Source of the DNA: Staphylococcus sp. NRL 16/872
Lineage (GTDB): Bacteria > Bacillota > Bacilli > Staphylococcales > Staphylococcaceae
Reading direction: 5' to 3'
NCBI RefSeq assembly: GCF_022815905.2
Contig: NZ_CP119327.1
Coordinates: forward strand, 310,001 to 374,000
DNA: 64,000 bases
Below are positions 54,693-64,000 of this stretch, piece after piece; position 1 is the stretch's first letter, and each line of letters opens with the position of its first letter. A program made the translations under genes and the position numbers. The notes beneath the pieces were generated by a model, which had not been told where the DNA came from, made no database searches, and saw only the letters and a program-made list of their open reading frames with translations.

Positions 54693-54703
54693 AATGATGG
54701 AAT

Positions 54704-54746
54704 AAAGACGTTTAATTGTCATTGAGGCAATTAGACGTCTTATTTT
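54704..54746 (+). terminator. Terminator of the ppdK operon
   Basis: AAGACGTTTAATTG pairs with CAATTAGACGTCTT (one mismatch), followed by ATTTTTG. Confidence 0.88.
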
Positions 54747-54961
54747 TGTGGATTGAATTGAAAACAAATATATTAAATCAAGAATATATTAGATTATAAT
54801 TTTATTTAAGTTTATTAGATTTACAATTTACTATATTTGTTTTAACATAATAGTGAAAGACTTAACAAACAATTCTTGCAATTAAATGTTACTAAAATAA
54901 AGGGAGAGTAAGTAATATTTATTAAATTGTTAATTAAATAACTTTGAAGAGGTGTACAACC

Positions 54962-56452
54962 ATGACAGAATCAAAAAGTGTGATTTTAATTGGTGCTGGT
55001 GTTTTAAGTACAACATTTGGTTCAATGTTAAACGAGCTTGAACCTAATTGGAACATCAAGCTATATGAACGCATGGATCGACCAGGTCTTGAAAGTTCTA
55101 ATGAACGTCATAATGCTGGAACTGGTCATGCTGCATTGTGTGAATTGAACTATACTGTACAACAACCAGATGGCTCAATTGATATCGAAAAAGCGAAAGA
55201 AATCAACGAAGAATTCGAGATTTCTAAACAATTCTGGGGTCACTTAGTAAAAGCAGGACATATTGAGAACCCAAGAGAATTTATTAATCCTCTACCTCAT
55301 ATTAGTTTTGTTAGAGGTGTCAATAATAAAAAATTCTTGAAAAAACGCTACGAAGCGATGAAAGAAGCGCCAATGTTCGATAACATCGAATATACTGAAG
55401 ACATCGAAGTAATGAGAAAATGGATTCCATTAATGATGAAAGGCCGTGTTGATGATGGCAAAATGGCTGCTAGTAAAATCGACGAAGGTACTGACGTTAA
55501 CTTCGGTGAATTAACTCGTAAAATGTCGAAACACTTAGAGGAAGACGATAATGTTGAAGTTAAATACAGTCATCAAGTATTGGACTTTGAACGTTTATCT
55601 AATGGTAAATGGTCAGTTAAAATTAAAGACCGTAGAACTGGTAACGTATTCGAAGAAGAAGCAGATTATGTATTTATCGGTGCTGGCGGTGCCGCAATTC
55701 CTTTATTACAAAAAACAGGCATCCCTGAAAGTAAACATTTAGGTGGTTTCCCAATTACAGGACAATTCTTAGCTTGTACTAACCCACAAGTAATTGAACA
55801 ACACGATTCAAAAGTTTACGGTAAAGAGCCACCAGGCACACCACCAATGACTGTACCACACTTAGATGCACGTTATATTGAAGGGGAAAGAACTTTATTA
55901 TTTGGACCATTCGCGAATGTAGGTCCTAAATTCCTTAAAAATGGTTCAAACTTAGATTTATTCAAATCTGTTAAACCTTACAATATTACAACTATGTTAG
56001 CTGCAGCTGTTAAAAACTTGCCATTACTTAAATATTCATTTGATCAAATCATCATGACTAAAGAAGGATGTATGAACCACTTACGTACGTTCTATCCTGA
56101 AGCTCGTGATGAAGATTGGGAATTATACACTGCAGGTAAACGTGTACAAGTTATTAAAGATACTGAAAAAGAAGGTAAAGGATTTATCCAATTCGGTACA
56201 GAAGTGGTTAATTCTGAAGACCATTCTGTAATTGCTTTACTTGGTGAATCACCAGGGGCTTCTACATCAGTATCAGTAGCGTTAGAAGTACTTGAAAAGA
56301 ACTTCCCAGAGCAAATTGGTGAATGGAACGCGAAAATTAAAGAAATGATTCCATCATATGGTGAATCATTAATTGATGATGTTGAATTAATGAGAAGAAC
56401 ACGTCGTCAAACTTCTAGAGATCTTCAATTAGGGTTTTATGACGAAAATTAA
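54962..56452 (+). CDS. mqo: Malate:quinone oxidoreductase
   Basis: About 496 residues from ATG 54962 (GAAGAGGTG six bases upstream); the longer frame from 54944 overlaps that site. FAD-dependent peripheral membrane enzyme oxidising malate to oxaloacetate and reducing quinone. Seen: VILIGAGVLSTTFGSMLNEL (FAD fold), SSNERHNAGTGHAALCELNYT, FVRGVNNKKFLKKRYEAM, YVFIGAGGAAIPLLQKTGIP and LLGESPGASTSVSVALEVLE at the C-terminus, all typical of Mqo. In S. aureus the second mqo copy neighbours mbcS and fda, as here. It pairs logically with PPDK in C3/C4 metabolism. Confidence 0.94.
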   Translation: MTESKSVILIGAGVLSTTFGSMLNELEPNWNIKLYERMDRPGLESSNERHNAGTGHAALCELNYTVQQPDGSIDIEKAKEINEEFEISKQFWGHLVKAGHIENPREFINPLPHISFVRGVNNKKFLKKRYEAMKEAPMFDNIEYTEDIEVMRKWIPLMMKGRVDDGKMAASKIDEGTDVNFGELTRKMSKHLEEDDNVEVKYSHQVLDFERLSNGKWSVKIKDRRTGNVFEEEADYVFIGAGGAAIPLLQKTGIPESKHLGGFPITGQFLACTNPQVIEQHDSKVYGKEPPGTPPMTVPHLDARYIEGERTLLFGPFANVGPKFLKNGSNLDLFKSVKPYNITTMLAAAVKNLPLLKYSFDQIIMTKEGCMNHLRTFYPEARDEDWELYTAGKRVQVIKDTEKEGKGFIQFGTEVVNSEDHSVIALLGESPGASTSVSVALEVLEKNFPEQIGEWNAKIKEMIPSYGESLIDDVELMRRTRRQTSRDLQLGFYDEN

Positions 56453-56460
56453 TATAAAAC

Positions 56461-56496
56461 TAGCCACTCCGTAATTTATATGGGGTGGCTAATTTT
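56461..56496 (+). terminator. Terminator after mqo
   Basis: TAGCCACTCC pairs with GGGGTGGCTA (one G-U), followed by ATTTT. Confidence 0.82.
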
Positions 56497-56529
56497 ATAT
56501 TCAATACTTTTTCAATGTGTAGACTTATA

Positions 56530-56670
56530 AAGGCATTCTAAGATAGATGTTCACTCGTTTAAGTTGTTGCGCTTTCCTGTGGGAAAGGCTCAAGCCTGTA
56601 GTCTTGAGGCTCTTTCTTTTCCACTAGGAGTCTCCACAACTACACTTCATAATCTATCTTAGAACGCCTT
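56530..56670. repeat. MITE-like intergenic repeat, copy 3 (between mqo and bglA)
   Basis: 141 bases bounded by terminal inverted repeats: AAGGCATTCTAAGATAGAT at the left and ATCTATCTTAGAACGCCTT at the right, 18 of 19 bases matching. Interior homologous to 9652-9790 in opposite orientation. Similarity to the 50.4-50.9 kb mosaic continues about 80 bases past the right end (ACACAAGT...CACTTGTGTTCAATATAAA). No ORF. The remaining bases to 56925 are AT-rich and show no clear gene. Confidence 0.78.
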
Positions 56671-56916
56671 ACACAAGTTCACTTGTGTTCAATATAAAAA
56701 ACGTCTAGAGTCACGCAACATTTGTAGTTCATCATTAGGATTCTTATGCATGTATTTTCTTAGGAATATACCTTCAATGCTACGAATATAAATTTTAAAA
56801 CTTACTCTAATTTACTTCATTAATTAAAACTTCCATTTCAACTTTTAATTAGTTATTTATATAAGAGTTTAAATTAGCAATCGTTACTATATTCCCTACT
56901 TATTTGATATATTTAA

Positions 56917-58380
<1,464 letters not shown>

Positions 58381-58416
58381 TTGTAAAATTTTATTAGATA
58401 TCGTGTAATAAAAACT

Positions 58417-58479
58417 AAGCTTTTAATCACTTTTAAGAGAGAGGTGTTGTCCTACTCTTGAGTGATTAAAAGCTTTTTT
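58417..58479 (+). terminator. Terminator after bglA
   Basis: AAGCTTTTAATCACTT pairs with AGTGATTAAAAGCTT, loop of about 28 bases, followed by TTTT. Confidence 0.85.
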
Positions 58480-58558
58480 CAATAGCAAGCCTATGAGTTT
58501 ATGTATGATAAATGGGAGTGTAAGATAGACATATATAAACTGACAAAGGAGTTTCCTC

Positions 58559-59410
58559 ATGCCAAAAGATATTTTTAGCAACCAATTCTGGGAAGAAGCT
58601 TGGAAGAATGATGAAAACACTCAAGATAAAAGAATGAAACGTGCAGGTTTAGGGGATCCGCATGCACCTGAATTTGAAAAGTGGGCTGAAAACTTTAATA
58701 AAAATTCATTTACTGAAGAAAGCCAGAAACGTACCAAACGTATTATGGACTGGGTCGAGAAACAAACAGATTCATTTAGTAATTTAAGTATATTAGATGT
58801 AGGCGCGGCATCTGGCGTGTTTAGTATTCCATTTGCAAAAAAAGGCGCTAAAGTTACAAGCTTAGAACCATCGCCTATATTACATGATATGTTGAAAGAT
58901 AATGCACAACACTACGGTGTAGAAGTAGCAACGGTAAATCAATCATTTGAGGATATGAGTGTAGAAAACATAGGCAATCATGACTTAGTATTTGCCTCAA
59001 TGTGCCCAGCAGTAACGACGTGGAAAACGATTGAGAAAGCAATCGATATTGCTCAGAAATATGTTTATGTAAGTTTAATCGCAGGACCTAAAGAGAATTC
59101 TATCGTTGATGAAGTTGTAGCATTTTTAGGAATAGAAAGTCAGGAAATGACTGCAGATATGTATTACTTACTTCAATTACTGTATTTCAATGATTATACG
59201 TATGAAACATTAATTGAACGTCATACACAACATAATGACAAATCGATTGATGACGTTATGCAGCAATTGCCAAACTGGTTAAAAGAGGTTGAAGTTGAAC
59301 TAGATGAACAACAATTTGCAAGTGTTGAACAATATTTACGAGATAAATATGGCGATAACGTACCTGTCGTAACTGGAGGTAAATTTGGAAAAGTATTAAT
59401 TCATGTGTAG
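58559..59410 (+). CDS. Class I SAM-dependent methyltransferase
   Basis: 283 residues, AAAGGAG before ATG. Rossmann-type methyltransferase: motif I LSILDVGAASGVFSIPFAKKGA (about residues 78-98), motif II acidic VTSLEPSP, then VNQSFEDMS and DLVFASMCPAV. The N-terminal ~70 residues are charged and helical. SAM binding is clear, substrate not. No partner gene adjoins it. Monocistronic, ahead of the PadR promoter. Confidence 0.85.
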   Translation: MPKDIFSNQFWEEAWKNDENTQDKRMKRAGLGDPHAPEFEKWAENFNKNSFTEESQKRTKRIMDWVEKQTDSFSNLSILDVGAASGVFSIPFAKKGAKVTSLEPSPILHDMLKDNAQHYGVEVATVNQSFEDMSVENIGNHDLVFASMCPAVTTWKTIEKAIDIAQKYVYVSLIAGPKENSIVDEVVAFLGIESQEMTADMYYLLQLLYFNDYTYETLIERHTQHNDKSIDDVMQQLPNWLKEVEVELDEQQFASVEQYLRDKYGDNVPVVTGGKFGKVLIHV

Positions 59411-59498
59411 TGAGGATTAAAAATAAAAAATAGTGATTGTTGAAATACTGTTCTGACAAGGTTTGTTGGAGCAGTATTTATTTTTATTGAAATTATTA

Positions 59499-59550
59499 CG
59501 ATATATCGCTTTACACATAACGATATATCGTTTATTATAGCGATATATCG
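59499..59550 (+). promoter_or_regulatory. padR promoter with three palindromic operators
   Basis: CGATATATCG occurs exactly three times: 59499-59508, 59521-59530 and 59541-59550. Between them TTTACA (59510-59515), 17 bases, TATTAT (59533-59538) form a promoter, so one operator lies upstream of -35, one in the spacer and one downstream of -10. Autorepression by the PadR protein is the natural reading. Confidence 0.8.
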
Positions 59551-59590
59551 AAAAAGTAATTAAATAATAATTTAAGAAAAGGTGATTAAT

Positions 59591-60175
59591 ATGATGTTTA
59601 GAAGACATATGCAAGATATGAGACAAGGTATGCAACGATTTGAACAATTTGATGGAGGTAAAGGACCTAGAGGTTTTGAAGGATTTGGTGGTTTCGGTGG
59701 ACGCCGTGGTGGCGGACGTGACAGATTCTTCAAAAAAGGAAATTTACAATTTGTTATTTTAAAAATGTTAGAAGAAGAATCACGCCATGGTTATCAAATT
59801 ATTAAAGATTTAGAAGAACGTTTTAAAGGGTTTTATTCACCAAGTCCAGGTTCAGTTTATCCAATTCTACAAATGTTAGAAGACAGAGAATTTGTATCAA
59901 TTTCAAAAGAAGGTAACAAAAAAATCTATACTATTACAGATGAAGGTAAACAATTTTTAGAAGAGAATGTTGACCAAAACGAATTTACACAACGCTTAGA
60001 AAAATTCAAAAATGTAGATTTCGAACAAATGAAAGCATCTCGTGAGCAATTACAAGAAGTCTTCCATGGCTTTATGAAGGCTAGCCAAAGTGCAATGCAA
60101 GATGAAGAAAAGAAAAAAGAATTAGATGCATTAATTGAAGAAACTAAAGAAAAATTAGAAAAAATTTATAAATAA
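59591..60175 (+). CDS. PadR-family transcriptional regulator with Gly/Arg-rich N-terminal extension
   Basis: About 194 residues; ATG 59591 follows AAGAAAAGGTGA. The first ~45 residues are unusual: Met/Arg/Gln-rich, then GGKGPRGFEGFGGFGGRRGG. A PadR winged helix follows (LQFVILKMLEEESRHGYQIIKDLEERF, SPGSVYPILQMLEDREFVSI, KIYTITDEGKQFLEENV), and a C-terminal helical dimerisation part (about 130-190). The extension recalls YqjI-like PadR proteins that carry flexible N-termini, but without their His clusters. Probably represses its own promoter. Other targets are not visible here. Confidence 0.87.
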   Translation: MMFRRHMQDMRQGMQRFEQFDGGKGPRGFEGFGGFGGRRGGGRDRFFKKGNLQFVILKMLEEESRHGYQIIKDLEERFKGFYSPSPGSVYPILQMLEDREFVSISKEGNKKIYTITDEGKQFLEENVDQNEFTQRLEKFKNVDFEQMKASREQLQEVFHGFMKASQSAMQDEEKKKELDALIEETKEKLEKIYK

Positions 60176-60206
60176 TTCTTCGGAGATATATAGAAATAGA
60201 TATTTA

Positions 60207-60243
60207 AAATGCCGGCTGGTCCAATTGAACCAGTCGGCATTTA
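60207..60243 (+). terminator. Terminator after padR
   Basis: ATGCCGGCTGGT pairs with ACCAGTCGGCAT (one G-U) around eight bases; A/T flanks on both sides. Confidence 0.78.
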
Positions 60244-60283
60244 CTTAATTTCGAGCGGAGTTATAATTGAACTTCGCCGGAAT

Positions 60284-60771
60284 GATAAACGGGCTACAGT
60301 GAGCAGATTGCTCAGCAATAATACGCATCGCGCTAAAACTAAAGAACAGTTTTCGCTTGATGCTAGTAATTGTTCGCAATCTAACCACTCACTTTCGCAC
60401 CTTGTGATAAACGGGCTACAGTGAGCAAGTTTTTCGGCAGAAATACTCAAAGCTCGACAAAACTTGAAGAACAGTTTTGCTCACTTTTCGATTCTGCTCA
60501 AAACCTAACCGCTCACTTTCGCACCTTGTGATAAACGGGCTACAGTGAGCAAGTTTTTCGGCAGAAATACTCAAAGCTCGACAAAACTTGAAGAACAGTT
60601 TTGCTCACTTTTCGATTCTGCTCAAAACCTAACCGCTCACTTTCGCACCTTGTGATAAACGGGCTACGAAAAGCAGGTCGTTCGACAATAATACGCTAAT
60701 CGCTAAAATCAAAGAACGATTTTTGCTCATAGCTAGTTATTGCTCGCGACCTAAGCGCTTTTCTTCGCACC
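60284..60771. repeat. Tandem ~124-bp intergenic repeat, four units
   Basis: Units begin with GATAAACGGGCTAC at 60284, 60406, 60530 and 60654. Units two and three are 124 bases each and appear identical; units one (122) and four (about 118) are diverged. Each unit contains opposed GTGAGC/GCTCAC and CAAAACTTGAAGAACAGTTTTG-type dyads giving hairpin potential. No convincing ORF. The array directly follows the fda stop and would form its 3' untranslated region. Confidence 0.85.
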
Positions 60772-61662
60772 TTAGTTTTTATTTACTGATGCGTCGTAGA
60801 TTGAGTCTACTGCTTCGCCTAATGCTTTATCAAATTCTTCTTGTGATTGGCTAGCGCGTAAGTCACTTGCTAATGCACGTGAGAAGCTTGCGATTAATTC
60901 GTCGTTATCTTTTAATAATTTGTTAGCTTCGTCTCTGCTGTAACCGCCTGATAATACAACCACACGTACAACATTTGGATGATCTGCTAATTCTTTGTAT
61001 AAGTTAGCTTTAGTTGGGATTGTTAATTTTAACATTACTAATTGATCTTCGTTTAAAGCATCTAAACCTTTTTTAAGTTCCTCTTTTAATACTTCTTCAA
61101 TTTGAGCTTTGTCTTTAGCATTAATATTAACTTCAGGTTCGATGATTGGTACTAAACCTTTAGCAATGATTTTTTCAGCGATTTCAAATTGTTGTTCAAC
61201 CACGTCTTTAATACCTTGTTCGTTTAATTCTAAGATATTAGAACGCATTTTTGTGCCGAAGATGTGACGTTCAACCGCGCGATCTAAAGTCTCATCTAAA
61301 TCATTGATAGGTTTCATTAATTGAACACCGTTTTGTTGCTCAGCTAAACCTTTGTCTACTTTTAAGAAAGGAACAACGCCTTTATCAGTTAAGTAGTCAC
61401 CAGTATATTTGCCTTCAACTTCACGATCCATAGTTTGTTCGAAAAGAATCGCACCTAAAATTTTATCTGCAGAGAATGAAGGAGAAGTAACAACTCTAGT
61501 ACGCATATCGTGTACAAGTTGGAACATTTCATCATCGTTGCTGTATTGATCTTCATTGACACCATATTCTTTTAAAGCTTTAGGAGTACTACCGCCACTT
61601 TGGTCTAGCGCCGCGATAAACCCTTTTCCTTTAGATACTTTTTCTAATTGTTCTTTGTTCAT
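60772..61662 (-). CDS. fda: Fructose-bisphosphate aldolase, class I
   Basis: About 296 residues from the ATG at 61662 (AAAGGAGTGG upstream); an in-frame GTG at 61674 is too close to that site. Schiff-base class I aldolase: [17 protein letters not shown] at the N-terminus, [27 protein letters not shown], Schiff-base Lys region [14 protein letters not shown], and [17 protein letters not shown] (phosphate site). Size and sequence match the staphylococcal metal-independent aldolase. Glycolysis/gluconeogenesis. Its 3' end runs into a tandem repeat array, where no standard terminator is obvious. Confidence 0.95.
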   Translation of the reverse strand: MNKEQLEKVSKGKGFIAALDQSGGSTPKALKEYGVNEDQYSNDDEMFQLVHDMRTRVVTSPSFSADKILGAILFEQTMDREVEGKYTGDYLTDKGVVPFLKVDKGLAEQQNGVQLMKPINDLDETLDRAVERHIFGTKMRSNILELNEQGIKDVVEQQFEIAEKIIAKGLVPIIEPEVNINAKDKAQIEEVLKEELKKGLDALNEDQLVMLKLTIPTKANLYKELADHPNVVRVVVLSGGYSRDEANKLLKDNDELIASFSRALASDLRASQSQEEFDKALGEAVDSIYDASVNKN

Positions 61663-61852
61663 TACTCTTTCCACTCCTTTAATTAACTTTCATATTTATT
61701 ATGATAAAAATCAATTACATTCTCAAGTTAAATAGCTCATATTTATTGAAAATTCTTAATTAACAGTTTATAGTTTCATAAATTGTACTAATTTATTTCA
61801 TAAACTTTAATGTGGTTGAATATTTTTACTGAAAATATGCTATTCTAGATGC

Positions 61853-61988
61853 AAGCTAGGTTCTCTTATTTAGGATATTATTAAACCTTACAAATCGCTT
61901 ACTATTCTAAATAATGAGAGCCTACTTATACATATAAAGTCATCTTAGTTCTAATACATTAAGTATTGGACACTAAGATGACTTTTTT
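61853..61988 (+). ncRNA. Candidate small RNA between fda and nox
   Basis: Plus strand, both neighbours on minus. Promoter: TTGAAT (61816-61821) and an extended -10 TGCTATTCT (61838-61846). Then a long hairpin AGGTTCTCTTATTTAGGATA / TATTCTAAATAATGAGAGCCT (61858-61922) with a ~25-base loop, and a rho-independent terminator AGTCATCTTAGT / CACTAAGATGACT plus T7 (61938-61988). No start codon with ribosome site lies inside. About 135 nt; should be compared with the staphylococcal RsaOG/RsaI family, which I cannot confirm from memory. Confidence 0.6.
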
Positions 61989-61993
61989 TATTG

Positions 61994-62031
61994 AAAAACT
62001 CAGTGAAATGTCAATATGACGTCTCACTGAG
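61994..62031 (-). terminator. Terminator after the nox-like gene
   Basis: On the minus strand CTCAGTGA pairs with TCACTGAG and TTTTT follows. Located 24 bases past the stop. Confidence 0.85.
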
Positions 62032-62054
62032 TGTATTTCATCTATTTAAATGAA

Positions 62055-63416
62055 TTAGAATAACATTTTATCGCTTCCAAATGTATCGTCTAATGCTTGT
62101 TGTGCCAGTACATTGAGATAATGCCATGGACGATCATAATCAGGTTGGAAGAAGAAATCTTGAACCGCTAACTGTTCTAAAGTAAAACCAGCTGATATCG
62201 CTACAGAGATTACATTGATAGCATCAGTTACATTTTCAGTAGACATCACTTGTCCACCTAAAATTTTATGGCTATCTTCATCGTAAATCACTTTCATGTG
62301 AATAGTTGTATCGTCTTGTCTAAATTTAGGATGAATAAGTTCTTCGACATATTTTTGGCCTAGACTGCCGTCATAGCTATCTGCTTCAGAACCATGTACA
62401 CCTGTTTGACCAAATTTATAATCAAATAATTGTAATCCAGATGTACCTGAAACGCGTGGCATTGTCATATCTTTGCCAGCCATATTTTTAGCTGCTACTA
62501 CACCTTGTCGACGTGAATTAGTTGCTAGGGCAATATAGCGATCTTCTTCAATCGGTGCAAATGGAATAAGTGTTGCATCCCCACCTGCATATACGTCTTT
62601 TGCAGAAGTTCGTTGTTGATGATCGATGTTAATAATACCTTTTTTGCCTAAATCAATTTTGCCATCTAGCCATTCAGTAGCAGGTGCTACACCAACTGCG
62701 AATAAGACTGTATCTGCTTCGTATTCAGTTTTATCAGTTACAACTTTAGTAACATTGCTGTCGTTATCTCCTGAAAGTGATTGAACAGTTTCGCCACCTT
62801 TAAAGTAAAGACCATGTTTTTCAGAATTTCCCTCTAGAATATCAGTGAATTCTTTATCAAGATAAGTGCTTAAAATTCTGTCAGCAATATCAACAATTGT
62901 AGTTTCTATACCAGCTTTAGCAAAAGCTTCAGCAGCTTCAATGCCAATGTAGCCACCGCCTACTACCACAGCTTTTTTAGCTTGAGGCATGCGTTGTTTA
63001 ATTTTATCTGCCCACTCACGACCACGCATAAAGAAGACATTATTATATTTATCAATGCCTTCTACAGGTGGTGTGACAGGTTTACCACCTGGGCTTAGGA
63101 ATAATTTGTCATATGAAACTTCATTTGATTGGCCATTTTGTTCTACTGTAATCACTTTTTTATCAGTATCTAAATCAGTAACAGTGCTATTTGTGTGAAT
63201 ATTTACGCCTTGATCTTTATAAGATTTTTCGGAAGCATAGTGTAATGAATCAAGTGATGGCGCCACATCTTCTAAATAACTTTGAATACCACAAGATAAG
63301 AAAGAAGGTTTGTCTCCACTTTCGAATACTTCAATTTCAGCATTTGAATCTTCTTTTAAAAGTGTTTCAATTACTTCATATCCTGCATGTGAAGTACCAA
63401 CAACTACATATTTCAT
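62055..63416 (-). CDS. FAD/NAD(P)-dependent oxidoreductase, NADH oxidase-like
   Basis: About 453 residues from the ATG at 63416 (AAGGAGGAATCG upstream). Pyridine nucleotide-disulfide oxidoreductase fold: FAD motif YVVVGTSHAGYEVIETLL, redox Cys in PSFLSCGIQSYLED (about residue 42, single-Cys type of Nox/CoA-disulfide reductase/peroxidase), NAD motif AVVVGGGYIGIEAAEAF, VLFAVGVAPATEWL, and YAGGDATLIPF for FAD. The C-terminal dimer domain has KVIYDEDSHKILGGQVMST. Most like water-forming NADH oxidase; CoA-disulfide reductase is the alternative. Helps recycle NAD+ and remove oxygen. Confidence 0.87.
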   Translation of the reverse strand: MKYVVVGTSHAGYEVIETLLKEDSNAEIEVFESGDKPSFLSCGIQSYLEDVAPSLDSLHYASEKSYKDQGVNIHTNSTVTDLDTDKKVITVEQNGQSNEVSYDKLFLSPGGKPVTPPVEGIDKYNNVFFMRGREWADKIKQRMPQAKKAVVVGGGYIGIEAAEAFAKAGIETTIVDIADRILSTYLDKEFTDILEGNSEKHGLYFKGGETVQSLSGDNDSNVTKVVTDKTEYEADTVLFAVGVAPATEWLDGKIDLGKKGIINIDHQQRTSAKDVYAGGDATLIPFAPIEEDRYIALATNSRRQGVVAAKNMAGKDMTMPRVSGTSGLQLFDYKFGQTGVHGSEADSYDGSLGQKYVEELIHPKFRQDDTTIHMKVIYDEDSHKILGGQVMSTENVTDAINVISVAISAGFTLEQLAVQDFFFQPDYDRPWHYLNVLAQQALDDTFGSDKMLF

Positions 63417-63566
63417 AATTCGATTCCTCCTTAAAGAATTCACGATCTAAGTTATGTGACTATGCGATGAATTCCATTTATACATTAAGAAGATACCCGT
63501 TACTATTTTGTCTATTCATTTGTAAGGGCTTTAGACTATACTTTTCAAAAAATCGTCATAAACTAA

Positions 63567-63595
63567 CGCCTTTCAACTCAAATTGTTGAAAGGCG
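63567..63595 (-). terminator. Hairpin after the LPXTG protein gene
   Basis: CGCCTTTCAAC pairs perfectly with GTTGAAAGGCG around seven bases; T-run is poor on the minus strand (TTAGTTT). Confidence 0.65.
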
Positions 63596-63606
63596 CACTT
63601 TGTATA

Positions 63607-64000
63607 TTATGAAACTTTTTTATTTGTTCTATTTATCATTAAGGCGCTTCCTAATAAAAGGAATAAACCGCCGAATAATTGACTGGATTGTTCATGTGAT
63701 GCTTCACCCGTTTGAGGTAAAGATTTGTGTGAGTCATGTTGCTTTGATTTGTGTTTATTTACTTTTTTAGTGGAAGGGACTTCTGAAGAATCTACATTAC
63801 CTACATAGTACGTATTAAGTTCGCGTGCGCAATCTACTGAAGCGATTTTTGATTCTTCTTTATGTTGAGGTTCAATCTCAGCTGCTTTAGCTATACCGTG
63901 TTCAGCATGTGTTTCTCCATCTTGAAGTTTATTAAATTGACTGTATTTATCATTTTTATATTCTACTTCACCAGTTTTATAGACTTTGTAAACCCCGTTC
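63607..64000 (-). CDS. LPXTG cell-wall-anchored surface protein, C-terminal end only (5' end outside window)
   Basis: The minus strand stays open from the window edge to TAA at 63607-63609, about 131 residues. It ends in a sortase signal: LPQTG, hydrophobic LFGGLFLLLGSALMI, and a basic tail NRTNKKVS. The part before (VYKVYKTGEVEYKNDKYSQF, HAEHGIAKAAEIEPQHKEE, VDCARELNTYYVGNVDSSE) is charged, hydrophilic and not recognised; a Lys/His-rich spacer precedes LPQTG as in wall-spanning regions. Sortase A would link it to peptidoglycan. The ligand-binding part lies outside the window, so function cannot be told. Confidence 0.88.
   Translation of the reverse strand, partial: NGVYKVYKTGEVEYKNDKYSQFNKLQDGETHAEHGIAKAAEIEPQHKEESKIASVDCARELNTYYVGNVDSSEVPSTKKVNKHKSKQHDSHKSLPQTGEASHEQSSQLFGGLFLLLGSALMINRTNKKVS

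Noticed and set aside
60209..60450. Short ORFs on both strands in the tandem repeat array
   Set aside because: They are by-products of the repeat sequence and lack ribosome sites.
60284..60771. Possible CRISPR array
   Set aside because: Unit length is about 124 bases with no short repeat/unique spacer pattern; whole units are repeated and no cas genes are near.
61858..61922. T-box leader for nox or fda
   Set aside because: The structure is on the opposite strand from both genes and lacks the T-box sequence.

Overview
The window looks like chromosomal DNA of a coagulase-negative Staphylococcus. The DNA is AT-rich, ribosome binding sites are strong (AAAGGAGG type), and several starts are TTG. 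The gene set is staphylococcal: BraRS-BraDE, SsaA-type CHAP antigen, cudT-cudC-betB-betA, mbcS, malate:quinone oxidoreductase, class I aldolase and an LPXTG protein. A full sulfate-assimilation operon argues against S. aureus. The species is not resolved. No tRNA, rRNA, CRISPR array, transposase or prophage gene is visible.

Layout. (1) 1-5.4 kb: the distal end of a surface-polysaccharide operon (glycosyltransferase end, O-acetyltransferase, glycosyltransferase, flippase-like protein, polymerase/ligase-like protein, LCP ligase), tightly coupled and very AT-rich. (2) 5.4-7.5 kb: secreted alkaline phosphatase with a Pho-box promoter, and a SAM riboswitch ahead of an unrecognised 56-residue ORF. 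(3) 7.6-12.6 kb: bacitracin/nisin-type sensing and resistance module braRS-braDE, split by a terminator and a MITE-like repeat. (4) 12.7-22.8 kb: accessory genes, namely a membrane protein with a long Asp/Asn/His/Arg tail, a TPP-riboswitch-controlled SDR plus flavin monooxygenase operon, a sodium symporter, and two tandem pairs of paralogous membrane proteins of unknown function. (5) 23-31.7 kb: sulfate to sulfide (sat, cysC, cysH, cysJI) with siroheme synthesis (cobA, sirC) and a TauE/SafE permease. (6) 32-35 kb: SsaA-like cell-wall amidase with a WalR box, a small membrane protein, and a Dcu-type carrier with a perfect Fur box. (7) 35.4-41.2 kb: choline uptake and oxidation to glycine betaine, with matching operators for the GbsR-type regulator CudC. 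(8) 41.4-50.4 kb: large AraC regulator, two near-identical M20 amidohydrolases flanking an MFS exporter, YozE-like protein, HmoB-like heme monooxygenase, acyl-CoA synthetase. (9) 51-63.4 kb: central carbon genes (ppdK with its regulator, mqo, GH1 glycosidase, fda, NADH oxidase-like flavoprotein), a methyltransferase, a PadR regulator with three operators, and a candidate small RNA. (10) 63.6 kb to the end: C-terminus of an LPXTG surface protein.

Together the genes cover envelope building and defence, sulfur and cysteine supply, osmoprotection and pyruvate/PEP/malate metabolism. Regulatory sites are unusually easy to read: two riboswitches and candidate boxes for PhoP, WalR, Fur, CudC, a CymR-like factor and PadR. 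The most interesting unexplained items are the TPP-controlled monooxygenase/SDR operon, the SAM-controlled small ORF, the tandem membrane-protein pairs, the candidate sRNA between fda and nox, and three families of intergenic repeats.
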